A stretch of 64,000 bases of DNA. It comes from Watersipora subatra. Taxonomy: Eukaryota; Bryozoa; Gymnolaemata; Cheilostomatida; Watersiporidae. The stretch lies in the NCBI RefSeq assembly GCF_963576615.1, contig NC_088717.1, forward strand, positions 38,146,302 to 38,210,301, read 5' to 3'. Shown here one piece after another: positions 1-9,344 of the stretch. The notes under the pieces are model-generated. The model was given only the letters and a program-made list of their open reading frames with translations. It did no database searches and had not been told where the DNA came from. The position numbers and the translations under genes are program-made. Each line of letters starts with the position of its first letter. Within the stretch, counting starts at the first letter, position 1.

Positions 1-2
1 AT

Positions 3-2912
3 GATGGCGACGTAGGAAGGACCGACCCAATAGCCCACAGCATACCCCTGATGGAGGGTGCCAGGCCGGTCAGACAACCCCCCCCCCACCGGTTGGGACC
101 CCTCAAAGAGGCAGAAGCGGATAAGCAAGTACAGGAACTGCTGGAAAAGGGTTTGATCGAGCCTGCCAATGGAGCATGGAGTTCCCCGGTCGTTATGGTG
201 AGGAAGAAGGATGGCCGGTGGAGATTTTGTATTGACTATCGACAACTGAATGCGGTCACCCAACAGAATGCGTACCCCATTCCTAGGATTGATGAGAGCC
301 TGGGCGCCCTGGCGGGAAGCCGATTTTTTAGTACGTTGGATCTGACCAGTGGATACTGGCAAGTACTGTTAGATCCGGACGCCCAAGAGAAATCCGCCTT
401 TGCCACGAAAAGTGGGTTGTGGAAGTGGAAGGTACTGCCCTTCGGATTGACGTCGGCCCCTGCCACCTTCCAAAGACTGATGGAGTCTGTACTCTACGGG
501 CTTCATTGGAAAACCCTCTTGTTATACTTGGACGACATCATCGTAATAGCTCCGGACTTCGAGACCCACTTGGCCCGTTTGGGAGAAGTCTTCCAGAGAC
601 TCGCCGCTGCACAGCTGAAACTGAAGCCCTCTAAATGCGAGCTCCTCCAGAGGAAAGTGAGGTATCTTGGCCATGAGGTGAGCCCGGAAGGAGTGTCCAC
701 GGACCCAGAAAAGGTAAAAGCAGTGGCCGAATGGCAGACCCCTCGAAAGATAAAGGAACTGCAGGCCTTCCTGGGGACCACAGGGTACTACCGGCAGTAC
801 CTGAGAGATTACGCCACTAATGCAAAACCACTCACGATCTTGACTAGCAAAGGGAAGCCTCGGAGGTGGAGAGAAGAAGAACAGCAGGCATTCGAGACCC
901 TCCGACAAGGCCTGATCTCGGCACCAGTGCTGGGGTATCCCAACCCAAAGAGTCAATATACTCTGGACACCGATGCCAGTAATGTGGGAGTGGGGGCCGT
1001 CCTGTCTCAGAACCAGGGGGGTAGGGAGACCGTGGTGGCATACTACAGCAAGACCCTCAGCCCAGCAGAACAAAATTACTGTGTGACGCGCCGAGAGCTC
1101 ATGGCAGTAGTAAAAGCCGTCAAACACTTCCGGCCCTACTTGTACGATCAACAGTTCGTGCTCCGCATGGACCATGCCTCCCTGAGATGGCTGTGTAGGA
1201 GGCGGGAGCCGTTGGCTCAAGTAGCTCGGTGGCTGGAGATTCTGTCGAAATTCTCGTACCTTCTAGAACACCGATCAGGGGTCAAGCACGAAGATGCCGA
1301 CGGCCTGAGTCGACAGGTCTGTCCAAACGACTGTCGACAGTGTATCCGAATAGAGGAGCGAGACGGGGGCCCTAGCAAACAGGCATTGCTGGAAGGAGAG
1401 TCTGACACCGTGGCCGCAATTAAGCTACCAGGGGACCGAAATTTCCGACAGCTGGTACAGAGCCAAGTGGAAGGGACACAAGCCGTAGCCAGGATGTACT
1501 GGGCAGTAAAAAATGATCAAGAGCTACCAGAGGAGGAACTGACTCTAGGGAGTAATGAGCTCCGGATCCTACACAAAAGAGAGGAAGCTCTGAGGTTGTC
1601 CCCCAACGGCGTCCTGGAGGTCACACTCACGACGGACGGCCACCCCAGATGGTGTACCCTATGTCCTCGGGCGGACCGGAACCGGGTGATGTGGGACACG
1701 CACAGGCTTGCCCATGCGGGGGTTCGCAAGACCGTAAAAAGACTACTGCTCAATTGGTACTGGCCGGGACTGAATGCCGACGTGAGACGACTCATCAAGA
1801 CGTGTGAGATCTGTCAGGTGGCAAAAACCGGTGGGAATCATGCAACCAAGAGCAGACACCGATTATACGCCGGGCGACCGTGGCAGAAGTTAGCGGTCGA
1901 CCTGGTGGGACCGATGCCAGTGACTAACCGGGAGAATAAGTGGATCCTAGTGATTAGCGACCACTTCTCCAGATGGCAGGATGCAATAGCGATTCCGGAC
2001 GCAACTGCCCCGGTGGTAGCCACGACCCTGGATGAAAGGGTGTTCTGTTATTTTGGCCTACCCGAGGAATTACACTCCGACCAAGGGGCCCAATTTGAGT
2101 CTAAACTCATGGGAGAATTATGTAGTCTATGGAACATAGACAAAACACGGACTACACCATACCACCCCCAGGGGAATGGCGTTGTAGAAAGAAACAATCG
2201 GAGCCTAGGAGAATCCTTAAAAGCCTTGCTCCTGCGCCGTGGACCTACGGAATGGGACTTGTTGCTGCCACAGATAATGAGGGCTTTCCGAGGCACTCCC
2301 CACTCCGCCACGGGAAAAACCGCGAATTACATGATGATGGGCAGGGATCTGCAATTGCCAGACCAGCTGTCAGAACCCGTTGCAGTCACTGGCCAGGCGG
2401 TACAGCCCTACGTACTGGAACTGGCCAGCCGACTGGAGGAAACGTATGAAATCCTCCGGGAATGCCAGATGAAGATCCGAGTGGAGGATGAAGAGGAGCC
2501 CCCGTTGTTTGAGGCAGGTGACTTGGTACTGCTGGTCAACAAGAGACGTCGACGAGGAGAAAACCCCAAGTTACAGCCCAAATATGTGGGACCCTATACA
2601 GTCACTAGGTGTAATCCCAACCATACTTACCAAGTGGAGAGACAAGGACAAATATCAGTACAAAACAAGGAGAGACTAAAACCATACTATGCGTGTCCGG
2701 AGGTGGATGGGAGGGCCCCGGCCACCAAGGAACCCTCCAGAAGGCCAAACATGAGAGGTGCCACTGGACGGAAAGAGAGGAGGCTGGAAGGGCTAGAAGA
2801 GATGCTGCCCACAGTAGAGTACACTAGAAGGGAGCCCCTCCGCCAACGCGGCAGAAAAGGATGGAACCTCCCTCGGATATGGACAGTGACACGTTCAGGA
2901 GACGACTTCTGA
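3..2912 (+). CDS. pol: Gypsy pol: reverse transcriptase, RNase H, integrase (partial)
   Basis: The frame is open to the left edge, so the true start is outside; the first in-frame ATG is at 51 and residues here are counted from it. Reverse transcriptase comes first, with the YLDD active site near residue 159. RNase H follows, with a TDAS motif near 304-310, then RREL and MDHA. The integrase has an H-x3-H / C-x2-C zinc site (HRLAH, CEIC) and catalytic residues in AVDLVGP, HSDQG and GVVER, then a GPY/F-type module (VGPYTV). No chromodomain is visible. The ORF ends in UUC-UGA and overlaps the next frame by 23 nt. All key catalytic residues are present, so the enzyme set looks functional as far as visible. 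Confidence 0.96.
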   Translation, partial: DGDVGRTDPIAHSIPLMEGARPVRQPPPHRLGPLKEAEADKQVQELLEKGLIEPANGAWSSPVVMVRKKDGRWRFCIDYRQLNAVTQQNAYPIPRIDESLGALAGSRFFSTLDLTSGYWQVLLDPDAQEKSAFATKSGLWKWKVLPFGLTSAPATFQRLMESVLYGLHWKTLLLYLDDIIVIAPDFETHLARLGEVFQRLAAAQLKLKPSKCELLQRKVRYLGHEVSPEGVSTDPEKVKAVAEWQTPRKIKELQAFLGTTGYYRQYLRDYATNAKPLTILTSKGKPRRWREEEQQAFETLRQGLISAPVLGYPNPKSQYTLDTDASNVGVGAVLSQNQGGRETVVAYYSKTLSPAEQNYCVTRRELMAVVKAVKHFRPYLYDQQFVLRMDHASLRWLCRRREPLAQVARWLEILSKFSYLLEHRSGVKHEDADGLSRQVCPNDCRQCIRIEERDGGPSKQALLEGESDTVAAIKLPGDRNFRQLVQSQVEGTQAVARMYWAVKNDQELPEEELTLGSNELRILHKREEALRLSPNGVLEVTLTTDGHPRWCTLCPRADRNRVMWDTHRLAHAGVRKTVKRLLLNWYWPGLNADVRRLIKTCEICQVAKTGGNHATKSRHRLYAGRPWQKLAVDLVGPMPVTNRENKWILVISDHFSRWQDAIAIPDATAPVVATTLDERVFCYFGLPEELHSDQGAQFESKLMGELCSLWNIDKTRTTPYHPQGNGVVERNNRSLGESLKALLLRRGPTEWDLLLPQIMRAFRGTPHSATGKTANYMMMGRDLQLPDQLSEPVAVTGQAVQPYVLELASRLEETYEILRECQMKIRVEDEEEPPLFEAGDLVLLVNKRRRRGENPKLQPKYVGPYTVTRCNPNHTYQVERQGQISVQNKERLKPYYACPEVDGRAPATKEPSRRPNMRGATGRKERRLEGLEEMLPTVEYTRREPLRQRGRKGWNLPRIWTVTRSGDDF

Positions 2913-4659
2913 GGTCCTGGCCAGAGAAAGAGGGTCTGCCTCGGGCAGTCACGATCCTACCGAGGGGGTTGGAGAGGCAACAGAGCAACCCGGTGTATCC
3001 AACACAGAACCAGAGGAACCGAGTCTCGGGCCCTGTTCCGAACCCCCAGTGGAGCCTTCCGGACAGGATCTGACAGAAGGAGAGGCAGACAACACCGCAG
3101 TCAATGAGACCTCCGACTCCGGGGTCACAGAGCAAAGGGATCCGCCCCAACCCGAAGTTTCTATACCAGCACCAGCTGAAGAAGAGGTGCGAATAAACTC
3201 AGAACCAAGGGGAGCAGAAAATAGTATGGGAGGAAGACGAGACGGGAGACCCCGACGAATGGTGGGACCTCCCATCAGATACGGCCAGATGGTGTGCCAC
3301 CAAATCGACCCTGAAGACGAAGGATCGGAAGCCAGAGAAAGACAGGCAGAACTCAGGGAACGATACCAGTCTACCAAAGTTATGGTGGAACAACTGGAGA
3401 CCTTGATAGAGAGGGAAGGCCTGAGGACAAATCTAGAACTGATGTCTCAATACACAATTTTAAAAGAGTCAATTGCCGAGCTAGAAGAGATGATGGTCGC
3501 GAGCCACCACGTGGAAGGGCAACCAGAATCAATCATACCTGGCCGAAACATCTCGGAAAAGGGGGCGGAGACGGAGGCAGACGAAGAAAATCAAGGAGGA
3601 GAGGAACCGTCCGGCAATGAAGGCTTTCGACAGCAGACTCCGAACAGCAGAAAAATTCAGGAACAAGAGCACGGCGGGACCGGAAAGCGGCCATCTTCTG
3701 AAATTGATACTGCCTCCAGTCACTTCAATCGTTGTACGCTAACAAATAACCAGCTCTCTCCACAAACCTATATCGCGAAATTAAATATGAGACCGACTTC
3801 AGATGAAACCGGAGCCATCGAGGACCAAGAACTGCAAGAATTATTGACAGAATTAGATGAGATCCTGGAAGAAACCGAGACAACGGCAGAAAAACAAGAA
3901 GTCGATCAGGTAAAATTACCTGGGAATAACGTAGCCAAGAAAAATATCGCACCCATTGCCTATAAGGGAGAGAGGCCGGTAGAACCGGCAATAACCAATA
4001 CCAGGAGGGTGCAATTGGTAGGAAACAGGACACCCCAGGACAAAGTCAAGCCAAAGCAAGCCAGGCAAAATTCTGAGGGCCAGAGTTTTCAAGTCAGGAG
4101 CAGAGGTAAACCACTCCAGGGTGGCCCTCCGCTAGAGACTAGCCAGAGGCACCAGTTGCATACTCCACTACGACCAGGACCAATGCAAGCCTGCTCGGTA
4201 AACCTACCAACGATTCCTGTCAACCAGACAAAAGAGAACAAACTGTCCAAGAGAAGGAGAAACCGGGAAACCGTCGAAGGAGTAGCTGAGGATATCTGGT
4301 ACTCCCCCACTTCCTACAAAAGGATGGAGGCCGCAGAAGACCGCCAGAAGGGGGAATGCAGACTCTGTGGCTTTAGAAACAAGGACAGTAGGGTAGTGAG
4401 GAGACACATACGGCAACACGTCTGGCGCTACTGGTGCAAATGTCAGAAAAACTCATCGTCGTTCTTTAGTAGATACAAGCACCAAAAGAAAGCCAAGGAT
4501 TCCCGAATACACCCTAGCATTGTATACCAAGTAGATCAAGAGTGGTATACCGATTTTTGTGCATACATGAAATGGACAGAGCGCCCCCCGTTTGGAACCT
4601 GCCTTCCCATAAAGGATGGGAATGGATGGGTACGAGGTATAAGGACAGGACAAAAATGA
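2890..4659 (+). CDS. Extra ORF of Gypsy 1 with coiled coil and C2H2-type finger
   Basis: This frame (+1 relative to pol) opens after a TGA at 2887-2889, overlaps the pol end by 23 nt, and stays open to a TGA at 4657-4659. There is no ATG for over 100 codons; the first is at 3226. That suggests translation by a shift from pol, or splicing. The product is acidic and polar, with a likely coiled coil (around 3340-3500) and a second helical Glu-rich stretch near 3820-3900. Near 4357-4420 is a Cys-x2-Cys ... His-x3-His finger (CRLC, then HIRQH), followed by CKC and a basic patch. The position matches env in errantivirus-type elements, but no signal peptide or membrane segment is visible. Function unknown; nucleic-acid binding is an inference from the finger. 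Confidence 0.8.
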   Translation, partial: HVQETTSEVLARERGSASGSHDPTEGVGEATEQPGVSNTEPEEPSLGPCSEPPVEPSGQDLTEGEADNTAVNETSDSGVTEQRDPPQPEVSIPAPAEEEVRINSEPRGAENSMGGRRDGRPRRMVGPPIRYGQMVCHQIDPEDEGSEARERQAELRERYQSTKVMVEQLETLIEREGLRTNLELMSQYTILKESIAELEEMMVASHHVEGQPESIIPGRNISEKGAETEADEENQGGEEPSGNEGFRQQTPNSRKIQEQEHGGTGKRPSSEIDTASSHFNRCTLTNNQLSPQTYIAKLNMRPTSDETGAIEDQELQELLTELDEILEETETTAEKQEVDQVKLPGNNVAKKNIAPIAYKGERPVEPAITNTRRVQLVGNRTPQDKVKPKQARQNSEGQSFQVRSRGKPLQGGPPLETSQRHQLHTPLRPGPMQACSVNLPTIPVNQTKENKLSKRRRNRETVEGVAEDIWYSPTSYKRMEAAEDRQKGECRLCGFRNKDSRVVRRHIRQHVWRYWCKCQKNSSSFFSRYKHQKKAKDSRIHPSIVYQVDQEWYTDFCAYMKWTERPPFGTCLPIKDGNGWVRGIRTGQK

Positions 4660-5163
4660 CTAAGGACAGATTCACCAGAAGAAAATGGGTGTACTGAGCA
4701 GGAGACCCTCCAAGAAGACGGGAGGGACGGACAAGCCGACCTCCGCGTCCACCTAAACCGATGCCGAACCGCCGAAGGAAGGGAGGAGCGGGTCCAAAGG
4801 CCCTTCCCCCAAGGGTATGTAATCCCAAGGGTAAATCAGAGGAAAGCGAGACTCATTAGTCGGGAAATAAACACACCGCCTAAGGGAGCTGGGGTAGAGG
4901 TAGCAGGAGAGGGCGAGACCGCCTTGGAGATACACATCAGTGCGGACGATATCGCTGGAGTATATGCCGGAACCGGTGCCAAGACCCAGGAACCTGTCAG
5001 CATCAAGGTAACCAGGGCCAACAAAAACACACGGCCCCGGCGGGGAGAGTACAACCGTAGAGCAGAAAGAGAAGAGGAACGATACCAACGTTACATCTGG
5101 ATGGCCGAGGAATGCCGTATAGAAGCTCAGAGGTTGAGAGCACAAGCGCGACGTTTCCGCTGA
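4660..5163 (+). other. In-frame extension behind UGA-CUA, possible readthrough domain
   Basis: After the single TGA at 4657-4659 the same frame stays open for about 167 more codons, to a stop at 5161-5163 just before the polypurine tract. The stop context is UGA followed by CUA, a known readthrough-promoting context in animal and viral mRNAs. The extension ends in a highly basic, Arg/Glu-rich helical stretch. It could be a readthrough domain, a separate ORF starting at an internal ATG-less site, or an ORF broken by one nonsense change. Confidence 0.5.
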
Positions 5164-5212
5164 AAACACTCCCTTAATTGTTCACCCCTGGCCAAACAAT
5201 TGGGGGGGAGAG

Positions 5213-5953
5213 TGTGGAGGACCGGGACATACATGTATATTATTTACTGCACTTATATATATATCTGCACTAGCATTTACCCGAACCTCTCAAACTTCCT
5301 TTTTCGCATACTTGAACTGCCTTTTTATTATATAACCATATTACTGAACTGCCCTTTTTGTTACATAACCATACGTTTATCTTGTACTAATCCTGTTATA
5401 TCTTGCATATCCTTTGTGATATAAATAGATTGGTAGGCGGAGCTAGACTATAGGCTCTGGCTATATAAGCCAGCGCAGTATTTAGGCAAGGTGTGCTTGA
5501 TTCCACTCATACTTGTGAACACTTGTATTGAAGATATCGTTAATAAACTGCTATATACTCATACGAACTGATTCTATTGACGCCTGCCTGGTTGGCTCAC
5601 CGATTGTACAAGCAGGCTCATTGCAACCATCAGACGGAACTGCCAGGGTGACTCTAAGAAGGCTAGGAGGCGATCCATGGCTTTGTCTAGACTCGATCGG
5701 GTGTGCCATGGCACAAGAGATCCAGTCCTAAGACCAGCCATTAGCGGATCCAGACTAGCCTGAGATAGAGATCCAGAGGCAGGCCGGGGGTTTGGTTTCG
5801 GAGCAGGCCTGACTACTAGGTCCCTGTCTTGGACTGACTTGACCGCCGCGGGCAGGTCAATCAGGCCTCGGACAAGGCCGGCCAGTAGCCCAGGTTGCGA
5901 CTCTCTTGTTAGGAAGTAAAGCTGACTCAGCTACCAGAGTCAGATCCTTTACA
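5213..5953 (+). repeat. 3' LTR of Gypsy 1
   Basis: It begins TGTGGAGGAC directly after a purine run (GGGGGGGAGAG) and ends TTTACA, giving TG...CA termini over 741 bp. It holds a TATA box (CTATATAAGC, about 5460) and an AATAAA signal (about 5541), the expected order for promoter and polyadenylation in an LTR. The right boundary is inferred from the TG...CA rule and from where BEL integrase codons resume on the other strand; the partner LTR is not visible to confirm it. Confidence 0.7.
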
Positions 5954-7792
5954 ATATGAAAACACAGGTTCGATATGTACGGCCTTTGAGTAAAGATCCA
6001 TGAAGATCACACCCCATGCTTTACCAGTAGATCGCTTTTGAACCTCTCCTCTGATAGGGAAAGGTCCAAACAATTCTAGAACTGTGTTAGTGAATGGGGC
6101 TGATTGCTGCAACTTGCCCAGTAAAAGACTTCCCATCTGTTGGCTGAGCAGTTTGGGTTCCCAGATGCGACACAACCTGCAACTGTTCTTTACCCACTTA
6201 GCCAAGCTGGTTCCTTGTGGTACCCAGTAGTCATGAGGAAACCGTGCAAGCGTTGCATCTCGGCCCCTGCGTCCTCCTTGTCTATGAAACTCTTCCATCA
6301 AAAGCCTGGATAGTGGGTGCATACTAGGCAGTAGTCTTTGAGGAGGGTCTGTTGGTGTGCGTTTCAGAGGATTACTCTTCACCATTCTTTCACCTATCAC
6401 CCATATCCCTTCACTGTCCTTAGTCGGTTTGAGCCGGACATACCTACCATGTTTTGATTTGGTAAGTTCATCTGTCATAGTTAGTTGCACTTCTTTTATG
6501 AGCAGCTTTTTGCTTTGCTCGATGTGTCTTGGGGTGATGTTACTGGTTCTTCCTGCCTTGAATGACTTGGCTTCAGCCATGGCGACTAGGCATGCAACTG
6601 TCCATATCAGTTTCTTAGCTGACCCGAAGCATCCATAATCCAGGTCTAATGTTGGTGCTTTTGTTGCCCTCGAGTGGTGGGTTGCGACAGACTTTTCACC
6701 AAGCAGTGGCCCTTTTTGACCAACGTCAGCTACGGTTTTCGTGGGCCACTCGCCCTCCGCTAGATAGAGAAATGAAGGACCTCTCCACCACTCCGTCTTG
6801 GGGCCGATCTCACAAAGTTTGCAACCGAGCGAGACCCAGTCAGCTGTATTGCTATTACCATCTACCCACTTCCACTCATGGCTGTTGGTGCCAGCTTGTA
6901 CTTCACCCACTCGGACACCCTCATAAAGCTTGAATCGAGTGGAAGTCTTTGCCAGCATACACAGCACAGTTTCTGAATCTGTGAGATGGACAAATTTATC
7001 AAAGTTGTACCTCATCTCCTTCAGAATTGTTTCACGACTTCTCTTGGCGAGGACTGCACCATTCAACTCAAGTTGAGGCGTTGATAGTTTCTTGAGTGGA
7101 GCGATTCGAGACTTTGCCAAGATCAGGCGACAGAAGTAGCTGTTGTCCTCCAACTTCCAGTGGACATAGGCTGCAAAGCAATATGCTTTATCGCTAGCAT
7201 CACAAAGGATGATCAGAGCAGGTTTTCCATTTGCTTTAAGAGGCATGAGACACCTGTCATATTTCATTTGTTCCAGGTCTCCCATCTGAAGCAGGAACTC
7301 GACCCACTTTTGTTTCATGCGAGGAGGTAGGGGTGGTCATCCCATCCAAATCCCAAATCCCAGGTTTCTCTGAGATAGATTTTACCAACTATGATGAATG
7401 GGGATAAGATCCCGAGTGGGTCATAGAGCCTCATAATTTGGCACAAAACAATGCGATTGGTCAGCGGAGGCTCCAGTGTTACTGGGATATCTTGTGGTCG
7501 AATATCTGGTCCAGAGGGTTTACCTCTTTTCTTGGTTGAGAAATTGAGGCGGGGTGTGAACCGAATCTCATCTTGAGACTGGCTCCATTCTACACCTAAG
7601 ACGTGAGTTGTCTCCATACTTTCTCCATTTCCCTTGAAAACCCAACCTTTGATGTTAAATCCTCCTTCCTTTAGCACTTGGGTAGCATCATCTGCGAGTA
7701 ATTTAGCTTCTGCCTCACTGTCTACTGACTCAACAATATCATCAAATACATGGATTGTTGAAACAGTTGATTGACTCGAGGGTATTTGTCTT
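5954..7792 (-). pseudogene. pol: BEL/Pao reverse transcriptase C-part, RNase H-like region, integrase (truncated)
   Basis: The Asp-Asp of the reverse transcriptase site is at about 7735-7740, but the residue before it reads VF rather than the usual YV. Pao-family sequence follows (LKEGGFNIKGWVF; LYDPLGILSPF). A frame change at 7315-7318 leads into the A17-type region (IILCDASD..AYCFAAYV) and the integrase. In the integrase, the expected second zinc His reads Arg (GGRRGRDATLARF) and the expected first catalytic Asp reads Glu (LELFGPFPIRG). The frame ends after HIEPVFSY, in mid-core, at the Gypsy 1 LTR. Confidence 0.85.
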
Positions 7793-9344
7793 TCATAAGT
7801 TCCTCTGTTTTAAAAATAGCCTCCGCACTTGTGGCAGGGGCCGGTCGATCTCCATGTTGACTCTTGTGATGACATACATCTCTGGGTCCCTGTTGGCATC
7901 CATATCTTGCCACAAAAACCTGTGGCAGTGCTGTTCTTCTTTAGTGATTTTGATTGAGTTGAACATCTTTCTAACATCACCAATCATAACAGCGGGCTTC
8001 TCTCGCCAGCGTAGTAAGATGCCCATGAGATTTGTCAGATAACAATCTGGACCTTTCGCCAGTGCATCATTCAAGGACTGACCCTGGAATTTCTGGCTGC
8101 TGTTAAAGACGATGCTCACTGGTGTGGATAGAGATTTCTGATTCTCAACTGCAAGGTGGCTGATGTAGAATTTTGGTCCAGCCCACTTCTCTATCTCATC
8201 CGCTGTAAGCTTACGTGCCACATCTCTGCATATCATATCTTCAATCTGTTCTTGATACACTTTGACCCATTGTTCCCCCCTTTTACATAGGTTTTGTTCC
8301 GTGCTTCTCATTGTGGCAAAGACAGCATTGTAGTTGTCTGGGAGTGTGCTCGGGTCTTTGATCCAAGGGTATGCCGTTACCCACCCTTTCTGTTGACTGT
8401 CATAGAACAGATTGTTTCGTATCAGTTCCAGCTCTTGCTGTTCCCGAAAAGAAAAGTCATGGCCCCTGATGGGGCATTTACCACATTTACATCCACCACA
8501 ATGGGGGTGCACCTCTGTGGCCATTTCCTCAGCCTCGATGAACATGTCAACCTTTTTTATGTCAGCTTTTGTCAGAAATGTGTCAACAGATGATTTTTCA
8601 TCTTCTTCTGTGCAAGATGACCCCATCAGATTACTCATTACACCTTGCTTGAGGGACGGATGACTACCTTGGAGGCACCTTCCAAAGGCTCCACTCATAA
8701 GACTTAAGTGGGTTCCTGCAGTGTCTATATCCACTTTTGGGATGAAATCCATAGTAGTCGTTGCCCAGAAGGATATCTACCCGACACCTTTGCCGCACCA
8801 AGTCAGACAAGTCATTCCTATGTGGAAAGAGTGTCTTGAGGACATCAATGTCAAGACCCGTTACTTCTGTGGTGATCTCCTCCATTCCATATGCAATAAC
8901 CGGTACTACTTTACCAGAGGTGGTCACTAATCTGATTCGGTATACATTAGCCCGTTGTTCTGATGTGGTATTGCCGACCCGAGTAATTCGGAGTAGGGTG
9001 GTTCCCACCTTTTTCCCATTGAGCTTTCTCACTGAGCTGGTGGCGATGTATGTAGCATTGGAACCACCATCAGAGAACACTACAGCCTTGTGTGTAGATC
9101 CTGCAACAGGAACAAGTTGAATCGGGAACACTGAGTCTGTCATGTCCGGCTTTGCATGGTTCGTTGTTTTGTCATCTTGGGTTTGAGGGGCTTGGTGATC
9201 AGAAGATGGTTTGGGGCATTTTGCTCCTTGGCCATCTCCACCATTGCCTTTGCAAAGTAGAGTGTGGTGGTCCTCTCTGCGGCATATTGAGCACTTGTCA
9301 GTACTCTTACAGTTCTCTCTCTTGTGCAATCCAGCACAGCGGAA
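7793..9344 (-). pseudogene. pol: BEL/Pao zinc knuckle, peptidase and reverse transcriptase N-part
   Basis: Directly after the TGA at 9345 the gag frame continues with the rest of a zinc knuckle (FRC, then CSICRREDHHTLLC). Next comes a DUF1758-type retropepsin region (VVFSDGGSNATYI, later DILLGNDYYG). A one-base shift near 8740 moves the reading into the frame that ends at 7793. That second frame carries the start of the reverse transcriptase. The reading changes frame again near 7830 before the catalytic Asp pair. Decayed, not translatable as one protein. Confidence 0.85.

Larger units (their letters stand above)
1..5953 (+). mobile_element. Ty3/Gypsy LTR retrotransposon 1, 5'-truncated by window edge
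   Basis: The order is pol, an additional ORF, a polypurine run near 5202-5212, and a 3' LTR. The 5' LTR, gag and protease lie left of the window. The element is visibly richer in G+C than the AT-rich DNA around it and its long frames are open, so it looks recent. Its right end (TTTACA, ending 5953) abuts codons for a BEL/Pao integrase on the opposite strand that stop in mid-domain. I infer that the Gypsy inserted into that BEL element. A target duplication cannot be checked because the left junction is outside the window. Confidence 0.9.

Noticed and set aside
522..1220. Long minus-strand open frame opposite Gypsy 1 pol
   Set aside because: It is the shadow of the reverse transcriptase/RNase H frame; it shows no domain and no start context, and overlaps a protein with clear motifs.
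2949..3377. Minus-strand frame opposite the extra ORF
   Set aside because: Low-complexity Ser-rich shadow caused by the skewed codon use of the plus-strand ORF.
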